Shown piece after piece: positions 1 to 4,942 of a stretch of 5,581 bases of DNA. The stretch is taken from NCBI GenBank assembly GCA_049694275.1, contig JBAVQS010000103.1, forward strand, positions 1 to 5,581. The letters are read 5' to 3'. The notes beneath the pieces are model-generated. The model was not told the origin of the DNA, ran no database searches, and saw nothing but the letters and a program-made list of their open reading frames with translations. A program made the position numbers and the translations under genes. The first letter of the stretch is position 1; each line of letters begins with the position of its first letter. Source of the DNA: JBAVQS01 sp049694275. GTDB lineage: Bacteria; Chloroflexota; Anaerolineae; UBA4142; SHND01.

Positions 1-30
1 GGGCGTGGCTGTACGTGAACAGCCACGCCC
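1..30. terminator. Perfect 12-bp stem-loop at window edge, probable transcription terminator
   Basis: Bases 1-12 pair perfectly with 19-30 around a 6-base loop (ACGTGA), giving a GC-rich hairpin. On the plus strand it is followed only by TTCCCT, a poor U-tract. On the minus strand the bases after the stem lie outside the window, so a U-tract there cannot be judged. The stem may also continue beyond base 1. A hairpin this strong just before the promoter at 54-82 fits a terminator separating neighbouring transcription units. The direction is not determined. Confidence 0.5.
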
Positions 31-53
31 TTCCCTATCAGGCACCTGGCCGA

Positions 54-82
54 TTGCCGCATTAGCTCATTCGTGCTACAAT
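54..82 (+). promoter_or_regulatory. Sigma70-type extended -10 promoter
   Basis: A -35 box TTGCCG (54-59, four of six consensus bases) is separated by exactly 17 bases from a -10 box TACAAT (77-82, five of six). The -10 is preceded by TGC (74-76), the extended -10 TGn element. Transcription should start at about base 89, where the first stem-loop of the predicted RNA begins. There is no plausible start codon with a ribosome binding site for the next 200 bases, so the transcript begins with a long untranslated stretch. This is a sequence match only. Confidence 0.6.
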
Positions 83-87
83 CGAGC

Positions 88-130
88 CATGCTTAAACGC
101 ATGACAACCGCGGTTTGCTGTAACGCAAGC
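88..130 (+). repeat. Two stem-loops sharing a GCTnnAACGCA apex
   Basis: Hairpin 1 is CATGC (88-92), loop TTAAAC, GCATG (99-103). Hairpin 2 is GTTTGC (113-118), loop TGTAAC, GCAAGC (125-130). Their apical parts, 91-101 and 117-127, match at 9 of 11 positions, while the lower stems differ in sequence but remain paired. Preserved pairing with changed bases suggests a repeated RNA element, perhaps a protein binding site, rather than a plain DNA repeat. A 10-bp palindrome, AACCGCGGTT (106-115), lies between and partly within them. Confidence 0.5.
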
Positions 131-230
131 GGGCAGACTGGGAGACTAGCCGAGTCCTGGGAGGGCCACTGATATTCAGTGCTATAGCTAGTCAGCGCGA
201 GCGCATCCCACGCCGCCCGTTTTGCTTTTC
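89..230 (+). ncRNA. Candidate structured RNA: small RNA or attenuator-like leader
   Basis: The stretch from the predicted transcription start to a T-rich run is full of complementary segments. A 5'-end hairpin pairs 88-92 with 99-103. A second pairs 113-118 with 125-130. Helices follow at 139-143 with 206-210, at 144-150 with 187-193 (7 bp, directly continuous on the 5' side), and at 167-172 with 176-181. A small GCG/CGC hairpin lies at 195-204. An outer helix pairs 125-134 with 215-225, with one bulged base and one G-T pair. The run TTTTGCTTTT (220-229) follows the GCCCG arm, as in an intrinsic terminator. It does not match tRNA (no T-arm or anticodon loop), and I recognise no known RNA class. 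It could end near 229 as an independent small RNA or continue as the leader of the gene at 335. Pairings were read by eye; no folding energy or conservation was computed. Confidence 0.45.
215..229 (+). terminator. Possible intrinsic terminator of the structured RNA
   Basis: GCCCG (215-219) runs directly into TTTTGCTTTT (220-229). The arm can pair with CGGGC at 130-134, closing the large folded domain. An intrinsic terminator normally has a compact local hairpin; here the 5' arm is about 80 bases upstream and the T-run is interrupted by GC. Termination is therefore plausible but not secure. Confidence 0.3.
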
Positions 231-269
231 CCCAGGTATCCCCCTTCCCTGTGCTACCCTCTCTCATTA

Positions 270-283
270 TTGTCCGCGGACAA
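270..283. promoter_or_regulatory. 14-bp perfect palindrome, candidate operator
   Basis: TTGTCCGCGGACAA is a perfect palindrome directly upstream of the possible -35 box at 285-290. Placement and symmetry fit a dimeric repressor or activator site. Its outer TTGT/ACAA arms recur at 644-655 after the gene. I recognise no specific regulator. Confidence 0.35.
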
Positions 284-298
284 CCTGCCAGCGCAGGG
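270..298 (+). repeat. Flanking repeat, upstream copy
   Basis: This copy contains GGACAACCTG (278-287) and CCAGCGCAGGG (288-298), which reappear downstream of the 102-residue gene at 650-659 and 664-674 as GGACAACCTG and CCAGCGCAAGG. The first block is identical and the second differs at one position. The spacing between blocks differs by four bases. In this copy CCTGC (284-288) and GCAGG (293-297) form a small perfect hairpin. Confidence 0.5.
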
Positions 299-313
299 CC
301 AAGAGAGAATAAT
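285..313 (+). promoter_or_regulatory. Possible promoter of the 102-residue gene
   Basis: CTGCCA (285-290) matches four of six -35 consensus bases and AATAAT (308-313) matches five of six -10 bases, with a 17-base spacer. The -10 sits inside an odd palindrome, AGAAT-A-ATTCT (306-316), which could be an operator. If active, the gene would have a short leader starting near 320, very close to its ribosome binding site, independent of the RNA upstream. Confidence 0.35.
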
Positions 314-318
314 TCTAT

Positions 319-324
319 AAGGAG
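319..324 (+). promoter_or_regulatory. Ribosome binding site deciding the start at 335
   Basis: AAGGAG, a full Shine-Dalgarno match, lies 10 bases before the GTG at 335. Neither the in-frame GTG at 251 nor the ATG at 356 has a comparable site, so 335 is the preferred start. Confidence 0.65.
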
Positions 325-334
325 TGAAACGCCT

Positions 335-643
335 GTGTTTCAGCGCAAATATTCGATGGGTCAAAAGGAAGTTGAGCGCGCGATAGAGGTTGCTAAAACA
401 ATCTACGCCGCGGTGAGCGCCAAAACCACTATAGAGATAATGAATCGGCCTCTGACCAATGAGGAAAAACAGGAAGACCAAGTGCTGCTTGAGCAACTCG
501 CAACCTCGCCGGGTTCGGCGGTTGCGCCATCCGTAGGTGCATCAGTACAAATACCTGTCATCGAGAAAGATGGTTTTGGGTTAGCCTACTATGCCCTGCT
601 GGATACACTCTATATTCGTCCCGCCGAATGGCAGGTTGAATAG
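335..643 (+). CDS. Hypothetical protein, 102 residues, possible moron-type accessory gene
   Basis: I do not recognise this protein. It starts at GTG 335 behind AAGGAG and stops at TAG 641-643. A longer reading from GTG 251 would run through the palindrome, the possible promoter and the ribosome binding site, so it is unlikely. Residues about 9-35 and 41-57 (LTNEEKQEDQVLLEQLA) look helical and charged. An Ala/Ser/Pro/Gly-rich link at about 58-71 leads to a C-terminal segment rich in aromatic and hydrophobic residues, DGFGLAYYALLDTLYIRPAEW (79-99). There is no signal peptide, membrane segment, cysteine pair or recognisable catalytic motif, so it is probably a small cytoplasmic protein. It points against the tail operon and has its own promoters, as phage accessory (moron) genes often do. 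It could also be a regulator or a partner of the RNA upstream; nothing in the sequence decides between these. Confidence 0.65.
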   Translation: MFQRKYSMGQKEVERAIEVAKTIYAAVSAKTTIEIMNRPLTNEEKQEDQVLLEQLATSPGSAVAPSVGASVQIPVIEKDGFGLAYYALLDTLYIRPAEWQVE

Positions 644-659
644 TTGTGTGGACAACCTG
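632..659 (+). repeat. Inverted repeat spanning the stop codon of the 102-residue gene
   Basis: CAGGTTG (632-638) and CAACCTG (653-659) are perfect 7-bp complements around a 14-base loop containing the TAG stop. A competing stem, GTTGT (643-647) with ACAAC (652-656), sits within it. A further stem-loop follows, GACAGCC (659-665) with GGCTAGTC (673-680), with one bulged A. No T-run follows, so this is a weak candidate for termination or 3'-end stabilisation. Confidence 0.35.
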
Positions 660-674
660 ACAGCCAGCGCAAGG
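644..674 (+). repeat. Flanking repeat, downstream copy
   Basis: This is the partner of 270-298. It has a degenerate TTGT-n4-ACAA palindrome (644-655), GGACAACCTG (650-659) and CCAGCGCAAGG (664-674). It begins immediately after the stop codon of the 102-residue gene, so the two copies bracket that gene in the same orientation. It may be a binding site for the same protein or the relic of a duplication that accompanied insertion of the cassette. Confidence 0.5.
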
Positions 675-757
675 CTAGTCTCCGAACCGAATCCCTACCG
701 CACCGGCCCGAAGCACACGGCATGAAGCCGACTTTCACCCCACGCCGACTGTCATAA
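644..757. other. Convergent intergenic region
   Basis: The plus-strand gene and the minus-strand tail operon both end into this gap. Besides the flanking repeat and stem-loops listed at 632-680, I see a small CGGC (718-721) / GCCG (727-730) hairpin and a direct GCCGAC pair (728-733, 744-749). No T-run follows any hairpin on either strand, so no convincing intrinsic terminator for the tail operon is visible here. I found no gene or tRNA. Confidence 0.5.
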
Positions 758-949
758 TCAGAGATGTTTCTGAATCAAATCATAGGTTCCTCTGATGACA
801 AATGACGGGAAGTTGTGTAACGGCATTCCCTCGCCCCAGCCCGCGTTGACAATCCAGGCGAGATAGCACAGTAGCCCAAACACGACGATCAGCACCAGTG
901 CGGCCAGGAGTTCGATCTCCCAATCTGCCGGGTGCGTCAGTTTGTTCAT
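758..949 (-). CDS. Small single-pass membrane protein, possible holin-like lysis protein
   Basis: The 63-residue protein starts at ATG 949, preceded by AGGGA with a 7-base spacer. That ribosome binding site overlaps the TAG stop of the tail-fibre candidate, indicating translational coupling. An upstream in-frame ATG at 1003 would lie inside the previous gene and is less likely. Residues about 1-12 are polar (MNKLTHPADWEI). Residues about 13-34 form one strongly hydrophobic span (LLAALVLIVVFGLLCYLAWIV). The remainder is mixed and ends in DLIQKHL. Small membrane proteins directly after tail-fibre genes in siphophages are often holins or other lysis helpers. This one has a single clear span and no endolysin is visible beside it, so the lysis role is only a suggestion. 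It is the last gene of the tail operon within the window. Confidence 0.6.
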   Translation of the reverse strand: MNKLTHPADWEIELLAALVLIVVFGLLCYLAWIVNAGWGEGMPLHNFPSFVIRGTYDLIQKHL

Positions 950-956
950 GGATACT

Positions 957-961
957 TCCCT
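957..961 (-). promoter_or_regulatory. Ribosome binding site of the small membrane protein
   Basis: AGGGA on the minus strand lies 7 bases before ATG 949 and shares bases with the preceding gene's TAG stop (962-960). It selects 949 over the in-frame ATG at 1003. Confidence 0.55.
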
Positions 962-2270
962 ACCAGGACTTGACCAGGATGTACTTGCCATCCGTCCCGT
1001 CATAGACGAACGTCGCCGTGGCCGGTCCCGTGATTGCCACGTTGGCGCCCGTCTGGGTTATAACGGCGACGGTGCTACTGCCGCTATTGTTAATGACCGT
1101 CATAGTCTGCGACGTTGTGTTACGCAGGCGCACCACCGTCCCTGCCGCCCCGGCTGCGCTGAATCCGGTGATCGAGAACCCAGCCGTTGGACCGGTAATG
1201 CGGCCGTAGGAATTCCCGCTCAGCGCCAGATTGTTGTTTGCCCCATTCGCGAGCGTCAGCCCGATTTCACCGCCGCCACCCAGGCTCCCATCCGTCACCT
1301 CGAGCATGTGCGTCGGCTTGGTGCTATCGCCAATGCGCAACCCCTTGAAATTGGCCCAGCTCGGGCCAGCCGACAGGTTGGCCCACGCGTCGCCCGTGTT
1401 ATTATCCACGGTCAGCGTCAGAACCACTCCGTTCACGCCGTCGTTCACGTCTACCGTCCAAATTCCCTGGTCGTCCGCGGTGACGACGTTCAGTGTCGTA
1501 TAGAGCTGCTCCTTGCTTGACGCGATGTACCCCAAGAGCTGCGCAAAGGTCACGGCATACTGCCGCAGTTCGATCCCCGGTTGGCCCGCGGCGGATTCCT
1601 GATCCAGCACGATGCGTGCTCTCGTGATATCGGGGTTGACACTGACCAGGTCGCCATTGTTCGCCAGCCACTGCTGCACGTTCAGGTCGAGCGCCGCCGC
1701 CACGTTCAGGTGGGCAAATGCCGGATAGGTCAGCATCGCACGGGTGAGAATGTTCATCACCCCGATCCCCGCCAGGTAGAGATCACCCGTTGAAAAAACG
1801 CGAAAGTCGGCGCCGTGATGGTCCCCGCCCGCACCCGCCGCGCCATTGCTGTCCAGCCCGTAATAGCTCGATCCGAACTTCGGACCGGTCCCCGCTGACC
1901 CGATGGTGCCCCAGCGATAGAACACCCGGTTCCAGCGCAGCGTATTGGCTTTCGTGGCGAGCGTGACCGTGGTCTCGGTAGTGCCGTCCTTAGTGAACCC
2001 GAGTTGAATCGCCTCGCTCCCCTTGTCAAAGTACTCGACGACAAGCACCAGGTCCAACTCCGTCGAAGCATCCTTCCAGCCCGCACCATCCGCATCGCCA
2101 ACGTCATCCGCATCACCCGCCGCGAAATAGAGCGAGGCATTGCTGACGTAGCTGCAGATGTTACCGACCTTGCGCACGAACGGCGGATCCGGCATGCCGT
2201 CCACTAGCTGCAACCGGGATGGCGAGGGGATAGCCGCTTGCACGGCTGAAGCGTCGCTATTAACTGTCAT
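960..2270 (-). CDS. Putative tail fibre / receptor-binding protein, 436 residues
   Basis: Starts at ATG 2270 behind AAGGA with a 5-base spacer; the site overlaps the TAA of the gene before. The position after tape measure, Dit-like and hub-like genes is where siphophages usually encode the receptor-binding protein. Residues about 1-50 could be the tail-attachment part. Residues about 70-170 look like a beta-sandwich with many aromatic residues and Gly-rich turns (GAAGAGGDHHG, 143-153). A predicted helical stretch at about 173-255 may be a stalk or linker. From about 256 the protein is Gly/Thr/Asn/Val-rich beta structure, including RIGDSTKPTHMLEV (312-325), a GGGG turn (331-334) and a repetitive C-terminal end closing with FVYDGTDGKYILV. 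This pattern is typical of trimeric fibre tips. I see no enzymatic motif and cannot name the receptor. The fibre assignment comes from position and architecture, not a recognised family. Confidence 0.6.
   Translation of the reverse strand: MTVNSDASAVQAAIPSPSRLQLVDGMPDPPFVRKVGNICSYVSNASLYFAAGDADDVGDADGAGWKDASTELDLVLVVEYFDKGSEAIQLGFTKDGTTETTVTLATKANTLRWNRVFYRWGTIGSAGTGPKFGSSYYGLDSNGAAGAGGDHHGADFRVFSTGDLYLAGIGVMNILTRAMLTYPAFAHLNVAAALDLNVQQWLANNGDLVSVNPDITRARIVLDQESAAGQPGIELRQYAVTFAQLLGYIASSKEQLYTTLNVVTADDQGIWTVDVNDGVNGVVLTLTVDNNTGDAWANLSAGPSWANFKGLRIGDSTKPTHMLEVTDGSLGGGGEIGLTLANGANNNLALSGNSYGRITGPTAGFSITGFSAAGAAGTVVRLRNTTSQTMTVINNSGSSTVAVITQTGANVAITGPATATFVYDGTDGKYILVKSW
2087..2117 (-). repeat. 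Short tandem repeat encoding an Asp/Ala/Gly stretch in the fibre candidate
   Basis: Two 13-base units, 2087-2099 and 2105-2117, match at 12 positions with an 18-base period. They encode GDADDVGDADG, residues 52-62 of the fibre candidate. The acidic spacing vaguely resembles a calcium-binding loop, but the full DxDxDG pattern is not present. Confidence 0.45.
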
Positions 2271-2278
2271 GTGATTCC

Positions 2279-3457
2279 TTACCCCAGACCGCGGTGCCGG
2301 ATCACCCGGCGCAGGAACTGCTCCATCGTAATAGACTCGGTCGGACTGGGCCGCAGCGTGTCCGTGTCTACCATGTAAACGCAGCGATCGATGAATACGC
2401 AGTAGGGATCTTGCGCTACATCGTATGTGCCTAGCGGGTCATTGGTGAATTTAGGATTCACCGGCCAGAGTGGGCGGACTCGCACGAAATGCCCGGGCTC
2501 GATCCGGTGCTTGGGGATGATCGCGCCGCCCGCGTCGTGGAAGCAGTTCTCCCACAGATCATAGGAGTACGCCGGGGAAGTAGTATCTCGCGAGAACCAC
2601 CGGAACTTGCGTCCGGCCCCCACGCCGCCCATGATCCGCACCTTGTTCGAGTCCCCCAGGTTCATCAGCCAGATCATGCGCTCCTGGCCGTTCTGACTGT
2701 TCGTGACCCCTGCATTCGTGACGACGTTCGTCTTGGGGATGCCGCTGTAATCCGTCGAGATATAACCGTGCTGGTTCGTGCCGCCCGTAGTGAACGTCGT
2801 CAGAATCTGGCGCATCTGCAGCCCGGTGTCCTGCTGGTTCACCGAGCCCGCATAGCGCGCCCAGCCGAGCGTATTCCAATAGCCTTGCGCGGTTAGCGTC
2901 ATGGCGATCTGGCCGCTCCGGCCGCCGATCTCGGGGCTCATGTCCGCCACGGGCTGCGCATGCTCCTTGAGGTAGACGTTGGTGAATTGCACCGCGGCCG
3001 TATAGTCGGCATCGATCCCTCCGCTCAAGGTCGTGACCTTGCGCCCAAAGCGGTTGCGCGAGATCCAGCCGGGCGAGCCGGGGACGGTTGGCGGCCCGTA
3101 GGAACCGTTGCGGCCATAGTTCATGCTCACCTGGCTGTACATCTCGGCCAGCGATTGCGAAAGCCGTGAACCGCCCGGTGCGAGCTCCACTGAGAACACC
3201 ATGCCCTCGTAGGCTGGCGTGAGTGAGTAATCCCACAGCTCGACATGCAGCGCCGGTCCCTGGTCATAGAGCCAGGTGAGAAAGGTGAACGGCATGACGA
3301 GCGTGCAAGTGAGGGTCCCCATACCCCCCTGGGCTACTTTGTCAAAGGTGATTGCGCTCGCATACGGTGTAAGGTCGCGGAGCTGCTGCAAGGGTCCCCC
3401 GCTCTGTCCTTTAGCGGTCGCGTAGAGATACAAGCCAAACCCGCGCAAGTGACTCAC
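2279..3457 (-). CDS. Putative tail hub / tail-associated baseplate protein, 392 residues
   Basis: Starts at GTG 3457, which overlaps the TGA stop of the previous gene as GTGA and has AAGGGA 8 bases upstream. It lies in the Tal/hub position, directly after the Dit-like gene. Residues about 25-95 look like the first beta-barrel of gp27-like hubs: alternating strands, then GPALHVELWDY (67-77) and YEGMVFSVEL (83-92). In many tail proteins the corresponding segment describes a domain ending in a 'W/YxGxV' strand. A Gly/Pro/Tyr-rich insertion follows (about 112-140, GRNGSYGPPTVPGSPG). A mixed region then contains TLTAQGYWNTL (187-197) and a helix LQMRQILTTF. The C-terminal part, about 320-392, is beta-rich and ends in a basic helix (EQFLRRVIRHRG). 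No peptidase or lysozyme domain is visible, so unlike many Tal proteins it would be purely structural. The family assignment is tentative. Confidence 0.55.
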   Translation of the reverse strand: MSHLRGFGLYLYATAKGQSGGPLQQLRDLTPYASAITFDKVAQGGMGTLTCTLVMPFTFLTWLYDQGPALHVELWDYSLTPAYEGMVFSVELAPGGSRLSQSLAEMYSQVSMNYGRNGSYGPPTVPGSPGWISRNRFGRKVTTLSGGIDADYTAAVQFTNVYLKEHAQPVADMSPEIGGRSGQIAMTLTAQGYWNTLGWARYAGSVNQQDTGLQMRQILTTFTTGGTNQHGYISTDYSGIPKTNVVTNAGVTNSQNGQERMIWLMNLGDSNKVRIMGGVGAGRKFRWFSRDTTSPAYSYDLWENCFHDAGGAIIPKHRIEPGHFVRVRPLWPVNPKFTNDPLGTYDVAQDPYCVFIDRCVYMVDTDTLRPSPTESITMEQFLRRVIRHRGLG

Positions 3458-4938
3458 GGCGATGTTCCCTTCATCGTCAAGTACCGCTTGATGTAATCGA
3501 CTTTGGCGTTGAACGTGGTCGCATATGCATGCACGTTGTTCGGGCTCTGCATGAGCAAGAAATAGAGCCGCCCGGCCGGAGGGAGAAAGATGCCCGGTCC
3601 CACGCGATTGAGATAGGGATACATGAGCACAGCAGGTGTGCCGTTGTCGTACAATCCCGCGCTCACCGCATTGTCCCGCGCGTCCAGGACTGCATGATCA
3701 ACGCCAGTGGCCGTCAACGCCACCGGGAACTGGGCATAGACCGAACCGCGGCCCCCCTGCCCCTCGCCGGTTGGGATGAGCTTCAAATAGTCGCACCGCA
3801 GTTCGGGACTGGACGCGATGGTCGAGGCGGTCGCCCATATCTCGAATCCCACGCTCTTAAGCGCCGCGCCTTTGGCATCGACGCAGGGCACGAGGAGGGG
3901 CGAGAGCGGCGTCAGGTCGAGCATCTCAATCTCGCCGACCACGGCCGTGACCACCGCGGCGTAGGTCGTGAACGGCCCGTACTGCTTAGCGAGCGAGCCC
4001 GATTGCGCAAACGCCCGGATACGCAGTCCCACCGCGGTGGTGGTGATCGACTTGCAGCGCATATAGACCTTGAAATGCCCGTACTGGTCGATCAGGTTGG
4101 TCGAGTTGGTGATTGTGGCAACCAGGCTCTCAGTGGTGTTGCTGGGCACGATCTTGACGCCGACGTTGCTGGAACCTGGCGAGAATCCCGCTTCGGTCGC
4201 CGAGGTAATGACGCTCACGGTCCAACTGGTTGGCGTGTTGAGCGTGGCCGCTTCCATCTGGTAGAGGTCTACGAAATTCGCCGGAGTGCCGCGTCGCCGG
4301 AGTCCGACGACGACAATATCATCGCTGCCTGCGCTGACCGTATTCAGGGTAATGACCGCGGGCGCATGCCCGACCCCGCCGATGGAGGAGAATGCGAGCG
4401 ATGAGCCGGCTCCGTTGTTCAGCGCCGTGGACGCAACGCCGACCGTCGTGCTGGCGTCGTCGAGATTCGACCGGCAGAATAGCGTGAGGGTGTTTGGACC
4501 GAAATAAGGGGGATTTGCCTGGAGGTTGGTCAGCCGGAACGCATTGATATCCGGTTCCCAAACCCCGTAGAGCACCTCGACCAGGGTATAGTTGGTTGCG
4601 CCACTCGGCTGGTATTTGAACTGGACCGGGGTATAAGCGAACCCGTTGGAACGCTCTTCCTGGTTAAGCGGCGCAATGACTTGGAGGAGCTGCTCGATTA
4701 GATTGAAATTGTTGATGTGCGCGTCGAGGTTGGCGGCATGCTGCTGCCAGGTCACGGTGAAGGTGATAATGTCGCGTGTCAGGAGCGCGAGCTCGGCGCC
4801 ATCGGCTAACGGGGTCTTGGCAAAGGTTGGCAAGAGGGGCGCATGTCTGGGCTGGAACTGATCCAGCACGTCCACGGAGCCATCGTTAAGGTCGATGGTC
4901 GTTCCGCCATAGATGAGTTGGCAAACGGAAGCGGTCAT
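3454..4938 (-). CDS. Putative distal tail (Dit)-like protein with extra domains, 494 residues
   Basis: The chosen start is ATG 4938, with GGGGGA 7 bases upstream and only 4 bases after the tape measure stop. An in-frame ATG at 5016 would add 26 basic residues inside the previous gene and is rejected. The gene follows the tape measure, where Dit is normally encoded. Residues about 8-160 fit a Dit-type N-terminal domain: TTIDLNDG near the start, then the strand-helix unit RDIITFTVTW...LDAHINNFNLIEQLLQVI (55-88), then VQFKYQPSGA...YTLVEVLYGVWEP (105-129) and NPPYFGPNTLTLFCRS. A Gly/Ser link (about 165-192) leads to a long beta-rich portion (about 193-390) resembling a jelly-roll or carbohydrate-binding insert. 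A Gly-rich turn GEGQGGRG (391-398) precedes the C-terminal domain (about 400-494). At 494 residues it is larger than compact Dits of about 250, as in Dits carrying binding modules. Ring assembly at the tail tip is inferred. Confidence 0.6.
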   Translation of the reverse strand: MTASVCQLIYGGTTIDLNDGSVDVLDQFQPRHAPLLPTFAKTPLADGAELALLTRDIITFTVTWQQHAANLDAHINNFNLIEQLLQVIAPLNQEERSNGFAYTPVQFKYQPSGATNYTLVEVLYGVWEPDINAFRLTNLQANPPYFGPNTLTLFCRSNLDDASTTVGVASTALNNGAGSSLAFSSIGGVGHAPAVITLNTVSAGSDDIVVVGLRRRGTPANFVDLYQMEAATLNTPTSWTVSVITSATEAGFSPGSSNVGVKIVPSNTTESLVATITNSTNLIDQYGHFKVYMRCKSITTTAVGLRIRAFAQSGSLAKQYGPFTTYAAVVTAVVGEIEMLDLTPLSPLLVPCVDAKGAALKSVGFEIWATASTIASSPELRCDYLKLIPTGEGQGGRGSVYAQFPVALTATGVDHAVLDARDNAVSAGLYDNGTPAVLMYPYLNRVGPGIFLPPAGRLYFLLMQSPNNVHAYATTFNAKVDYIKRYLTMKGTSP

Positions 4939-4942
4939 GCGA

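Noticed and set aside
139..210. A 72-base segment with complementary ends (TGGGA / TCCCA) and internal hairpins, like a tRNA
   Set aside because: There is no TTCnA T-loop, no anticodon loop with the usual pyrimidine-T before the anticodon, and the closing stem has only 5 bp.
89..230. Retron-type msr-msd RNA, because of long terminal complementary segments
   Set aside because: No reverse transcriptase is encoded in the window, and the protein downstream has no reverse transcriptase motif.
54..230. CRISPR array or type III toxin-antitoxin RNA repeats
   Set aside because: Only two short imperfect hairpin repeats occur, with no regular array of identical repeats and no toxin-like gene.
76..267. 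63-residue minus-strand reading frame over the RNA region
   Set aside because: It runs through the promoter and the structured region, has no ribosome binding site I can see, and its sequence looks random.
660..720. GAACCGAATCCC-like text resembling part of a tRNA T-arm
   Set aside because: No T-stem pairing, acceptor stem or anticodon arm could be built on either strand.
942..1520. 192-residue plus-strand reading frame antisense to the fibre candidate
   Set aside because: Arg-rich shadow frame without a plausible ribosome binding site, overlapped entirely by the minus-strand tail genes.
4029..4040. Perfect palindrome CCACCGCGGTGG
   Set aside because: It lies inside the Dit-like coding sequence over ordinary Thr/Ala/Val codons, with no promoter or second copy nearby, so it is probably chance.
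3529..4404. 291-residue plus-strand reading frame antisense to the Dit-like gene
   Set aside because: It is a shadow of a GC-rich gene: highly Arg/His-rich and low-complexity, with no ribosome binding site, while the opposite strand has coherent protein architecture.
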